DNA from: a virus
Direction: 5' to 3' (one strand)
DNA length: 21,641 nucleotides
IMG/VR virus record: IMGVR_UViG_3300022937_000171
Span: 1-21,641 of that record
In this document: positions 1 through 5,781 of the stretch, piece by piece
How positions within the stretch are numbered: position 1 is the first letter of the stretch
Layout of the letters: each line of letters opens with the position of its first letter
Program-made: the position numbers and the translations under genes
The notes under the pieces: generated by a model
What the model was told of the DNA's origin: nothing
Seen by the model: only the letters and a program-made list of their open reading frames with translations
Database searches by the model: none

Positions 1-92
1 CCATGAGTGTTGATACTGACTCATACGTTCGTGGTTTCTGTAAGAAGAATTTAGATACATGTAAAAACATTATCAGTGATCTGGGGGGTTGA
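1..92 (+). CDS. C-terminal end of an unidentified protein (5' truncated)
   Basis: The frame is open from the window edge to a TGA at 90-92. There is a Met codon at 3-5, but nothing shows whether it is a real start or an internal Met of a longer gene. The visible tail has 29 residues, ends in Asp-Leu-Gly-Gly and contains two Cys. I do not recognise it; ribonucleotide reductase would be a plausible neighbour of glutaredoxin, but the tail does not look like NrdA or NrdB. Its stop codon lies inside the loop of the terminator that follows, so transcription of this gene probably ends right at its stop. Confidence 0.5.
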   Translation, partial: MSVDTDSYVRGFCKKNLDTCKNIISDLGG

Positions 93-106
93 CACCCCCT
101 TTTTTT
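84..106 (+). terminator. Rho-independent terminator
   Basis: A perfect 6-bp stem, GGGGGT (84-89) with ACCCCC (94-99), closes a TGAC tetraloop and is followed by seven T (100-106). It ends the upstream gene, whose TGA stop is in the loop. The descending arm and T-tract are also part of the spacer of the promoter at 89-117. Confidence 0.85.
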
Positions 107-117
107 ATTGGTATAAT
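89..117 (+). promoter_or_regulatory. Perfect consensus sigma70 promoter for the glutaredoxin operon
   Basis: TTGACA at 89-94 and TATAAT at 112-117 are separated by exactly 17 bases, the full bacterial housekeeping consensus. The expected transcription start, about 123-125, lies downstream of the alternative ATG at 76 and about 18 bases before the ATG at 142, which supports 142 as the glutaredoxin start. The -35 box is inside the loop and arm of the terminator at 84-106, so termination and initiation share the same bases. It is host-like and fits early expression. Confidence 0.88.
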
Positions 118-141
118 TCGTACAGTTATCCTCTGGGGGTC

Positions 142-378
142 ATGGAAGTAATTCTCTACTCAAAACAAAATTGTCAATGGTGTGATAGAGCAAAGATGCT
201 ATTCGACAATTTAGATGTTAAATATACTGAGTACAAGTACGAAAAGGACTTTACTAAAAAAGAATTCTACGCAGAGTTTGGTGAGGGTGCTACGTTCCCT
301 CAAATTTCTATTAACACCAGACATATCGGTGGATTCAAAGACACACTGCACTACCTCCAAGAAAACAAACTTATCTAA
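142..378 (+). CDS. nrdC: Glutaredoxin (NrdC-type)
   Basis: A 78-residue thioredoxin-fold protein, typical of phage glutaredoxins. It starts with beta-strand MEVILYSK, then the active site C11-Q-W-C14, and has the cis-proline segment TFPQI and the C-terminal GGF motif that binds glutathione. Its known role is to supply electrons to ribonucleotide reductase for dNTP synthesis. The frame is open back to an ATG at 76, but that start lies within the promoter. The ATG at 142 follows a GGGGG ribosome-binding-like run at 134-138 and begins at the first strand of the fold. Its stop overlaps the next gene by one base (TAATG). Confidence 0.9.
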   Translation: MEVILYSKQNCQWCDRAKMLFDNLDVKYTEYKYEKDFTKKEFYAEFGEGATFPQISINTRHIGGFKDTLHYLQENKLI

Positions 379-752
379 TGGAACCTACTGAAGAACTTTA
401 CGTCCTAGTCGAGAAGTCAATCGATGCTGCTTTCGACGGAAAGTTTCTATTTTCTCTTTACCCCTATGTAAAGACATCTAAGTTCACTCGTAAAGAGATG
501 ACTGCTTTTATTGAAAGTCCTACTGCTGCGAGTGTTTCTACCATTGTCACAGAACTTGAGTTATACATCAAGGGTAAAGATAAAATTGCTAAAGAAGCAT
601 ATGGTCATCTTTCAAAACCACAAGCAAGAAAGATCAAGGACTATCTCTACAAAATTCTAACCGACGCATGGAAGTATGAAACCGAACGAAGACCAGGAAG
701 AAAACCTGGAACCAAAAACAGAAAACGAAAGTCAGCAATCGCCAATAAATAA
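378..752 (+). CDS. Unknown protein with basic AT-hook-like tail
   Basis: This 124-residue protein is not one I recognise. It starts in a TAATG overlap with nrdC, so the two are translationally coupled. The first ~95 residues are mixed and mostly helical, with no signal peptide or membrane segment. The last ~25 residues are strongly basic, with R-R-P-G-R-K-P-G followed by KNRKRK, which resembles an AT-hook (core R-G-R-P or P-G-R-K-P) and suggests contact with DNA or RNA. Position in the early/middle operon fits a small phage DNA-associated or host-takeover protein, but the function is unknown. Confidence 0.75.
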   Translation: MEPTEELYVLVEKSIDAAFDGKFLFSLYPYVKTSKFTRKEMTAFIESPTAASVSTIVTELELYIKGKDKIAKEAYGHLSKPQARKIKDYLYKILTDAWKYETERRPGRKPGTKNRKRKSAIANK

Positions 753-765
753 AGGTGATGAGTTT

Positions 766-1128
766 ATGCTTGCTAGGAGGAGGCGTCGGAGGTCCAAACC
801 AGAGGAACCTAAACAAGAGGTTCAACCTAAAGAGGAGGTAAGTAAAATGAACTTAGCGGTAGTTCTTGTGTTCTCAACGTTAATTACGATTGGAGGAACA
901 CTATTAGGATTTATGTTTGGGTGGTTTGCTCATGCATATTATGTTGGATTTGTTGAACAAGTGCAGGAAGCACTGGCAACAGATGAAGAAGAAGTATCAT
1001 TTACCCCACATCCAGAAATGATGGATGAAGAGGGAAACCCTATTCCGTTTCAAGTAGCAAAACTGATTAGTGTTGAATTTGATCAGAGAGATGCTTTTGA
1101 TTCTGATCCTTTTGCTGACGACGACTAA
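766..1128 (+). CDS. Small single-pass membrane protein with Arg-rich N-terminus
   Basis: From ATG 766 it has 120 residues: M-L-A, six arginines in a row, a Lys/Glu/Pro-rich stretch, one hydrophobic segment (about residues 30-55, rich in V, L, I, G, F) and an acidic C-terminus ending in DDD. By the positive-inside rule the N-terminus should face the cytoplasm. The start is uncertain. ATG 847 has the better ribosome-binding site, AGGAGG at 832-837, and would give 93 residues starting at the membrane segment. ATG 766 has a weaker AAAGG site, and ATG 676 overlaps the previous gene. Function unknown. Confidence 0.65.
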   Translation: MLARRRRRRSKPEEPKQEVQPKEEVSKMNLAVVLVFSTLITIGGTLLGFMFGWFAHAYYVGFVEQVQEALATDEEEVSFTPHPEMMDEEGNPIPFQVAKLISVEFDQRDAFDSDPFADDD

Positions 1129-1131
1129 ATA
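1125..1131 (+). promoter_or_regulatory. Candidate T4-type late promoter element (CTAAATA)
   Basis: CTAAATA overlaps the stop codon of the membrane protein gene and lies 27 bases upstream of the ATG at 1158. The same heptamer sits at similar distances before gp4, gp54 and gp26 in this window, and resembles the T4 late -10 element TATAAATA read by gp55/gp33-modified RNA polymerase. The spacing supports it; expression is not shown. Confidence 0.5.
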
Positions 1132-1157
1132 AAAACACACAATTCTTTGTATTACTC

Positions 1158-1583
1158 ATGAAACTCTTGATTTCTGAAGTCATTAAAAAGGCATCTAATG
1201 CCAAAACGAAAACTGAAAAGATTCAAATTCTCAAAGAGAATAATTCACAAGCACTTCGCTCAATTCTTAAATGGAATTATGATCCCAATATTAATTCGGA
1301 TCTTCCAGAAGGTGAGGTGCCCTTCACTCGCAATGATGCACCAATTGGAACAGAGCATACAGTTCTTGAAAGAGAGTATCGTAACCTCTGGAGATTTATT
1401 AAAGGTGCAAACACTCTTTCTCGTATGAAGCGAGAGCAACTGTTCATTCAACTGCTTGAAGGTCTCCATGAAACCGAAGCAGATATTATTTGCTTGGTCA
1501 AGGACGGTCTACTGCAATCTAAATTTAGAATTACCCATGCTGTAGTTAAAGAAGCTTTTCCTGAGATTCAATGGAGTGAATAA
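1158..1583 (+). CDS. Conserved T4-like phage protein (DUF6433-like)
   Basis: This 141-residue protein matches, from memory, a conserved family in T4-like phages sometimes labelled DUF6433. It shows the N-terminal M-[KR]-L-L-I-S-E-V segment, the central W-N-Y-D-P-N and L-P-E-G block, and the C-terminal K-R-E-x-L-F-I-Q-x-L-E and V-K-E-A-F-P motifs. No catalytic residues, membrane segments or signal peptide are visible and its role is unknown. Unlike most of its neighbours it is preceded by a 29-base gap with a late-promoter-like element, so it may be expressed separately from the early operon. The family assignment needs a profile search. Confidence 0.8.
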   Translation: MKLLISEVIKKASNAKTKTEKIQILKENNSQALRSILKWNYDPNINSDLPEGEVPFTRNDAPIGTEHTVLEREYRNLWRFIKGANTLSRMKREQLFIQLLEGLHETEADIICLVKDGLLQSKFRITHAVVKEAFPEIQWSE

Positions 1584-1585
1584 TA

Positions 1586-1750
1586 GTGAACATTGTCAAC
1601 GAAGACAGAGTGATCTACATGATTAAAAAATGCATTGAGGAAAAGCACCATGCCCGAGAAACTTTCCACAGAGTCCGACTATCAAACCCAGGATTCTGTG
1701 AAAACAGAATTAGAGAACTCATCGATGTCTTTCAACCTAACGGAATCTGA
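1586..1750 (+). CDS. Small unknown protein, GTG start
   Basis: An open frame of 54 codons begins at GTG 1586, two bases after the previous stop, with GGAG at 1573-1576 at good distance. The product is basic and looks like ordinary protein, with a helical N-terminus (K-K-C-I-E-E-K) and the segment R-L-S-N-P-G-F-C-E-N-R-I. An in-frame ATG at 1619 would give 43 residues. It overlaps the next gene in another frame: 26 bases if that gene starts at 1725, about 100 if it starts at 1650. It has no recognised relatives. Confidence 0.55.
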   Translation: MNIVNEDRVIYMIKKCIEEKHHARETFHRVRLSNPGFCENRIRELIDVFQPNGI

Positions 1751-2033
1751 TAAGAATTTACTACGTTCTAAGTATGACGTAGTAGTTTTTGCTCATGACT
1801 GTATTCCTGAAAGCATTGATAAAAAGGAATGGCCAAACAACGCAGTCCTAGTAACATATGAAATTGATGGTGTAATTAAGCACGATCATGTTGCTGGACC
1901 TAAGCATGTAAAAGTATTTGATGCTTACTATGATCTCCTCAAACCCCTAGGAGGTAAGATCTTGACAATGGAGAAATGGTATGGTATGGTTAATCCGAAA
2001 CTCTGGGGGAACAAACCTAAGAAGAAAAAATGA
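1725..2033 (+). CDS. Unknown conserved-looking phage protein
   Basis: From ATG 1725 this gives 102 residues. It has an alternating strand/helix pattern with V-V-V-F-A-H-D-C-I-P-E near the N-terminus, a W-P-N-N-A-V-L-V-T-Y-E strand pair, and a Lys-rich end (NKPKKKK). An upstream in-frame ATG at 1650 has a GAGG site at 1637-1640, but the added residues are low-complexity and Ser/Thr-rich. That suggests they are the shadow of the overlapping 54-codon gene, so 1725 is preferred. The stop overlaps the next start by 4 bases (ATGA). Function unknown. Confidence 0.7.
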   Translation: MSFNLTESDKNLLRSKYDVVVFAHDCIPESIDKKEWPNNAVLVTYEIDGVIKHDHVAGPKHVKVFDAYYDLLKPLGGKILTMEKWYGMVNPKLWGNKPKKKK

Positions 2034-2245
2034 CCGAAGATTGGCGCTACAACGACGAGCGTATGGAATTACGCCAAGAAGTTTACAACATTCTCCTCAA
2101 TCGATTTGGAGGTTTGACCGACGAAAATGGCGAACCTCTTTACAGTATGCAGTCAATTACTGAGTGCTGTAATGATTGGGTCTCACAAGGACATGCTCTC
2201 CCTCATGGTATCGTAAAGTATTATCAAGCGTATTATGCAAGTTAA
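2030..2245 (+). CDS. Unknown small protein upstream of ThyX
   Basis: This 71-residue protein begins in an ATGA overlap with the previous gene and runs 11 bases into thyX, so all three should be translated as one unit. It contains the block N-R-F-G-G-L-T-D-E-N-G-E-P-L-Y-S-M and a pair of adjacent Cys in T-E-C-C-N-D-W. It seems similar, from memory, to short hypothetical proteins of marine T4-like phages, but I cannot name a family. There are no membrane segments. The two cysteines are too few for an obvious zinc site. Confidence 0.75.
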   Translation: MTEDWRYNDERMELRQEVYNILLNRFGGLTDENGEPLYSMQSITECCNDWVSQGHALPHGIVKYYQAYYAS

Positions 2246-2885
2246 ATTGATTACTGTTACCCCTGACGCTGAAAAGACGATGGGGTATGTGGCACGTGTT
2301 AGCAACCCCAACAACCAAGAAAATCCAAAGGTTGCGGGTCTTTTATCCTATTGTATTAAACACCAGCACTGGAGCGTCTTTGAGCAGGCACACATGACGC
2401 TTGAGATCGAGACCACCAGGGGACTAGCGGCTCAGATTTTGCGTCACCGTTCGTTCACATTTCAAGAGTTTTCCCAGCGGTATGCTGACAGTTCTTTGCT
2501 GGCAGATGAGATCCCTCTGTTTGATCTTCGCCGCCAGGATACAAAGAATCGTCAGAATTCTATTGATGATGTTGACGATTTTACAAAGCAAGAACTTGAG
2601 ATTACTATCAAGCGACACTTTGATTCTGCTATGGACATCTACAAGCACATGCTAGAGATGGGAATCGCAAAGGAGTGTGCTCGGTTTGTGCTTCCCCTAG
2701 CAACTCCCACCAGGTTGTACATGACGGGATCAGTTCGTTCTTGGATCCATTACATTGAGTTACGCTCTGCTCATGGTACACAGAAAGAGCATATGGACAT
2801 TGCAAATGAATGTAAGTGTATCTTTGCAGGTCAGTTCCCAATTGTTGCAGAAGCATTGGGTTGGACAAGTCATGAGGAAAGTTAA
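2235..2885 (+). CDS. thyX: Flavin-dependent thymidylate synthase ThyX
   Basis: This 216-residue protein carries the ThyX signature R70-H-R-S-F-T-F-Q-E-F-S-Q-R82, matching RHRxxSxxxxSxR with Thr in place of the first Ser. The C-terminal R-S-W-I-H-Y-I-E-L-R-S segment fits the dUMP/FAD-binding helix. It makes dTMP from dUMP using methylene-tetrahydrofolate, FAD and NADPH, without producing dihydrofolate, and acts in the cytoplasm as a homotetramer. Length is normal for the family (about 200-250). It overlaps the preceding gene by 11 bases and the next by one (TAATG). With glutaredoxin it marks this as a dNTP-supply operon. ThyX, rather than T4's Td, is usual in marine cyanophages. Confidence 0.95.
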   Translation: MQVKLITVTPDAEKTMGYVARVSNPNNQENPKVAGLLSYCIKHQHWSVFEQAHMTLEIETTRGLAAQILRHRSFTFQEFSQRYADSSLLADEIPLFDLRRQDTKNRQNSIDDVDDFTKQELEITIKRHFDSAMDIYKHMLEMGIAKECARFVLPLATPTRLYMTGSVRSWIHYIELRSAHGTQKEHMDIANECKCIFAGQFPIVAEALGWTSHEES

Positions 2886-3118
2886 TGCCAACTTATCAAT
2901 TCAGGAATAAAGAAACTGGTGAGATTAGTGAAGTTCGTATGAGTTTTACTGTTCTCGATAAATATAAACAAGATAATCCTCATCTTGAGCAGTACCATGA
3001 TTCATTTCCTGGTGTTGTTGGAGACGCTGGAGTCAGGAACAAAGTCCCTGACGGTTTTAGAGACGTTCTAAAATCTATCAAGAAAGCAAACTACGGTTCT
3101 AACATCGACACCCATTAA
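2885..3118 (+). CDS. Small phage protein, FmdB-like fold without the cysteines
   Basis: This 77-residue protein starts in a TAATG overlap with thyX. Its opening M-P-T-Y-Q-F-R-N-K-E-T-G-E resembles the beginning of FmdB-type zinc-ribbon proteins (MPTYEYRC...C), but no Cys is present, so it cannot bind zinc that way. A middle segment K-Q-D-N-P-H-L-E-Q and a C-terminal D-G-F-R-D-V-L-K-S-I-K-K helix match, from memory, small conserved proteins of T4-like phages. Function unknown; the FmdB link is an inference from the N-terminus only. Confidence 0.75.
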   Translation: MPTYQFRNKETGEISEVRMSFTVLDKYKQDNPHLEQYHDSFPGVVGDAGVRNKVPDGFRDVLKSIKKANYGSNIDTH

Positions 3119-3123
3119 CCCTT

Positions 3124-3879
3124 ATGCCAAGAAGAAGGAAAGACAATCAATTTGATTTTGTGAACAGCACTCCGAAACAAATGAGACGCAAGAAACCAAT
3201 TAATATTGATCATCTAGTTGAGATCAATCCTTTAACAGACAATCAAACAACTGCATTCGACGCATACGAAAATGGAAAGAATCTTTTCCTGTATGGTTGT
3301 GCAGGCACAGGTAAAACATTCATTGCAATGTACCTGGCACTGAAGGAGATCCTCTCGGGCACATCTCCTTATGAGAAACTTTACATGGTGCGTTCTCTGG
3401 TTCCTACAAGAGAGATTGGATTTCTTCCTGGAGACCACGAAGATAAGTCAAACTTGTATCAGATTCCTTATAAGAACATGGTCAAGTACATGTTTAAGAT
3501 GCCTGATGATCCAGCATTTGACATGCTGTATGACAACCTGAAGGCACAGGAAACAATCTCCTTCTGGTCTACATCTTTCCTTCGTGGAACTACTCTTGAT
3601 CACGCTATCGTGATTGTTGACGAGTGTCAGAACCTGAACTTCCACGAACTGGATTCAATTATCACCCGTGTTGGTGAAAATTGTAAGATCATCTTTGCGG
3701 GTGACGTTATGCAGACCGACCTTATTAAAACTAATGAGCGTAATGGTATCCTTGATTTTATGAAGATTCTTGAGATTATGGATGAGTTTGCGAGTATTGA
3801 GTTTGGTACTGATGACATCGTTAGAAGTGGTCTTATCAAGAGTTACATTCTTAGCAAAATGCATTTGGGGTACGGTTGA
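3124..3879 (+). CDS. phoH: PhoH-like ATPase
   Basis: This 251-residue P-loop ATPase has Walker A G58-C-A-G-T-G-K-T65, a following V-R-S-L-V-P-T-R-E-x-G-F-L-P-G block typical of PhoH, Walker B I-V-I-V-D-E-C-Q-N (about 162-170), and a final I-I-F-A-G-D-x-M-Q-T-D sensor-like motif. Length fits phage PhoH. The family is an RNA/DNA-helicase-like NTPase; in cyanophages its exact role is unsettled, and a link with phosphate starvation is not shown by this sequence. The basic N-terminus (MPRRRK) may bind nucleic acid. It overlaps the nuclease gene by one base (TGATG), suggesting coupled expression. Confidence 0.93.
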   Translation: MPRRRKDNQFDFVNSTPKQMRRKKPINIDHLVEINPLTDNQTTAFDAYENGKNLFLYGCAGTGKTFIAMYLALKEILSGTSPYEKLYMVRSLVPTREIGFLPGDHEDKSNLYQIPYKNMVKYMFKMPDDPAFDMLYDNLKAQETISFWSTSFLRGTTLDHAIVIVDECQNLNFHELDSIITRVGENCKIIFAGDVMQTDLIKTNERNGILDFMKILEIMDEFASIEFGTDDIVRSGLIKSYILSKMHLGYG

Positions 3880-4538
3880 TGTTTAATCATGTTGATATGG
3901 GCGTGATTCTTGAGGACCTGAAAGCACAAACTGTTGAGGGCAAAAGAGTTTACGCCGTTGGTGAGAATTTTTATCCATCGATCTCTACCATCTGTTCCTT
4001 TCGCAAACGCAAATCAATTGCAGAGTGGAGGAACAGAGTTGGTGCTGAGGAAGCAAATAAAATCTCTACTCGTGCAGCGACTGTAGGAACCTCACTACAT
4101 AGTATAGTGGAAGATTATCTAAACAATAATCTTGACTTAGAAAGGTACAAAGATAAGTATCTTGCGTTGTTACTGTTCAAGCAGGCAAAGTCCATGCTTG
4201 GTCGTATTAACAACATACACTTCCAAGAGGCACCTTTATTCAGTCATGAGTTTGGAATTGCTGGACGAGTAGATTGCATTGCTGAGTTTGATGGTAAACT
4301 CTCCGTTATAGATTTCAAAACTTCTTCAAAGGAAAAGAAAGAATCCTGGATTGAGAACTATTTTGTTCAAGAGACAGGATACGCAAAGATGTATGAAGAG
4401 CGTTCTGGTATTAAAGTAGATCAGATCGTTACTTTAGTTACCTGTCAAACAGGTGACACACAAGTGTTCATCAAAAACCCTGACGACTATGTGCCTCTGC
4501 TAATCGATTACATTGCAGAGTACAAAGATGCCCACTAA
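3879..4538 (+). CDS. RecB/MGME1-like PD-(D/E)XK exonuclease
   Basis: From ATG 3879 (TGATG overlap with phoH) it has 219 residues. Expected nuclease motifs appear in order: H74 in T-S-L-H-S-I-V-E-D-Y, E124 in S-H-E-F-G-I-A, G129-R-V-D132, D145-F-K-T-S with K147, and a helix with Q165-E-T-G-Y-A-K-M-Y. This is the PD-(D/E)XK core of RecB, Cas4 and mitochondrial MGME1, which degrade single-stranded DNA ends using Mg2+. It may act in host DNA breakdown or in trimming replication and recombination intermediates. No Cas4-type Fe-S cysteine cluster is seen. The in-frame TTG at 3876 is unlikely as a start. Confidence 0.82.
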   Translation: MFNHVDMGVILEDLKAQTVEGKRVYAVGENFYPSISTICSFRKRKSIAEWRNRVGAEEANKISTRAATVGTSLHSIVEDYLNNNLDLERYKDKYLALLLFKQAKSMLGRINNIHFQEAPLFSHEFGIAGRVDCIAEFDGKLSVIDFKTSSKEKKESWIENYFVQETGYAKMYEERSGIKVDQIVTLVTCQTGDTQVFIKNPDDYVPLLIDYIAEYKDAH

Positions 4539-4797
4539 AAACAAGAACATTAATGAATTAATTGATGAAAACTTTATGGATAAGAACAAGTTTTCAATGA
4601 CTATTGAAAACATGGTCAAGGATAGCAATAGAACCATCAATTACATTGATGCTATCGTTGATTTTTGTGAGTCAAAAGACATTGAGATTGAATCAGTTGT
4701 AAAACTAATCGCTCCTTCATTAAAGGAGAAGATTAAAGCAGAGGCAACCCGCCTCAACTATATCAAAAAAACAACTAGAGGTGTTTTGCCACTTTAA
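4528..4797 (+). CDS. 33: Late transcription co-activator gp33
   Basis: From ATG 4528 (11-base overlap with the nuclease gene) it has 89 residues. The central helix pair Y-I-D-A-I-V-D-F-C-E-S-K-D-I-E-I-E-S followed by S-L-K-E-K-I-K and the end L-N-Y-I-K-K-T-T-R-G-V-L-P-L match, from memory, phage gp33-type late-promoter accessory proteins. T4 gp33 binds the RNA polymerase flap and, with gp55 and the sliding clamp, activates late promoters. Its place just before gp59 matches the T4 order 33-59-32. The late elements in this window would be its targets. A start at TTG 4513 is less likely. Confidence 0.75.
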   Translation: MPTKNKNINELIDENFMDKNKFSMTIENMVKDSNRTINYIDAIVDFCESKDIEIESVVKLIAPSLKEKIKAEATRLNYIKKTTRGVLPL

Positions 4798-4799
4798 TT

Positions 4800-5372
4800 A
4801 TGTACCCTTTTGAGGTTTATCAAATTTATGTTGCACTGAAGACACACTTCAGTCGCAAAACATACGATTACTTTAAATACCAAGGTAGCATTAAAGTATC
4901 GAGAGAAAAATTCATGGAGAGGAATGATGTTTACTTCTTTGAGAAACTCTCCAAAAAATACACAGCGGAAGAAGTAGAACAATACTTTGTATCTAATTTT
5001 CTAGTCAACTCCAACTTTCATATCATTCAAATGAATGAGAAGAACTACATGGACTGGAAAAGAAAGATGCAAAGTATTTCTTATTTGTTTGGTCAGGATA
5101 TTGAGAATCTTTCTATCCTCACAAGCGACTTTAATGATGTGTTTAAATGCAATAGTGGTCATTCCCAGTTGCTGAAAGCATATCTTGGTGGTAGAGTGAT
5201 GTTGGAAACTCTTATTATGTTAAATAAGATTACTAATTTCGTTAGTAGGTATGACACGTTGCTAAAAGAGGATGTAATCTGGAAGCAATTGTCTTTCCTT
5301 CTACATAAGTATGATCCATTCATCGAAGAAGATCCCACCAAAATCAAGCAACTAGTACTGCAAAGGTTATGA
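4800..5372 (+). CDS. 59: Replicative helicase loader gp59
   Basis: This 190-residue protein, somewhat shorter than T4 gp59 (217), follows the T4 layout. Near the N-terminus is V-Y-Q-I-Y-V-A-L-K-T-H, then Y-D-Y-F-K-Y-Q-G-S-I-K-V-S, R-N-D-V-Y-F-F-E-K-L-S-K-K-Y, and S-N-F-L-V-N-S-N in the all-helical, basic structure of this family. T4 gp59 binds forked DNA and gp32 and loads the gp41 helicase at forks and D-loops. It lies two bases after gp33 and overlaps the next gene by 4 bases, inside a 33-59-x-32 cluster. Recognition is by pattern; confidence is good. Confidence 0.85.
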   Translation: MYPFEVYQIYVALKTHFSRKTYDYFKYQGSIKVSREKFMERNDVYFFEKLSKKYTAEEVEQYFVSNFLVNSNFHIIQMNEKNYMDWKRKMQSISYLFGQDIENLSILTSDFNDVFKCNSGHSQLLKAYLGGRVMLETLIMLNKITNFVSRYDTLLKEDVIWKQLSFLLHKYDPFIEEDPTKIKQLVLQRL

Positions 5373-5716
5373 ACGACAAAGGAATGTTTGCATCTGAGAT
5401 TGTCCGTAAGGAAGTAGAGGAGATGCACGAACTGTATAAAGAGATATACATGTCAGCACCTCTAATGGAAATGAAATCCAAAGAGGAGCAAGCAGAACTT
5501 CTTGACAAGATGGAACGGTTGATCGAGATGCAAGAGGTTCTATATACTAGAGTGAATCTTTCTGATGATGAAGATAGTGAGTTAGTCAAACAGAATTTCA
5601 GAGTAGCGGCAAAGCAACTGGGTCTCCCAGCAACGCAGATCGGTCCTGAGATTTTTAAGATTGCTCGCACGTCTGTCAACGCCATGCGTCAGCACATGCT
5701 TGACACTGAGCAGTGA
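5369..5716 (+). CDS. DUF1825-like protein, a family known from cyanobacteria
   Basis: This 115-residue protein begins F-A-S-E-I-V-R-K-E-V-E-E-M-x-x-L-Y-K-E-I-Y, then K-M-E-R-L-I-E-M-Q-E-V-L-Y-T-R-V-x-L-S-D-D and a final L-G-L-P-A-T-Q-I segment. This fits DUF1825, a small helical family I know mainly from cyanobacteria, where members start with F-x-S-E-x-V-R-E-E and have a similar M-E-x-L-M/I helix. The function of the family is unknown to me. It sits between gp59 and gp32, where T4 has no such gene, so it may be host-derived and act on replication, but that is inference. The gp32 promoter is inside its last codons. Confidence 0.65.
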   Translation: MNDKGMFASEIVRKEVEEMHELYKEIYMSAPLMEMKSKEEQAELLDKMERLIEMQEVLYTRVNLSDDEDSELVKQNFRVAAKQLGLPATQIGPEIFKIARTSVNAMRQHMLDTEQ

Positions 5717-5728
5717 TCCTGCTATGAT
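5700..5728 (+). promoter_or_regulatory. Strong sigma70-type promoter for gp32
   Basis: TTGACA at 5700-5705 and TATGAT at 5723-5728 are separated by 17 bases, with one mismatch to the -10 consensus. It overlaps the stop codon of the DUF1825-like gene. The expected start, about 5735, leaves an untranslated leader of about 47 bases before the gp32 ATG. It would allow gp32 to be made in excess over the upstream replication genes. Confidence 0.75.
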
Positions 5729-5781
5729 AATCCAGTCAATACGACACAATCCAACAAATCCATTCAATACGGAGAATACAA

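Noticed and set aside
1-92. Assignment of the first fragment to NrdB or NrdA
   Set aside because: The neighbour glutaredoxin makes it tempting, but the tail residues do not resemble either C-terminus.
76-141. Longer glutaredoxin from ATG 76
   Set aside because: It would start within the terminator and promoter, upstream of the expected RNA start, and adds residues outside the fold.
1962-1990. TTGACA-17-TATGGT promoter-like pair upstream of the thyX region
   Set aside because: The -10 box matches only four of six bases and lies inside a coding region, where such matches are expected by chance.
3876-3878. TTG start for the exonuclease
   Set aside because: The ATG right after it (3879) overlaps the phoH stop in TGATG and is the normal choice.
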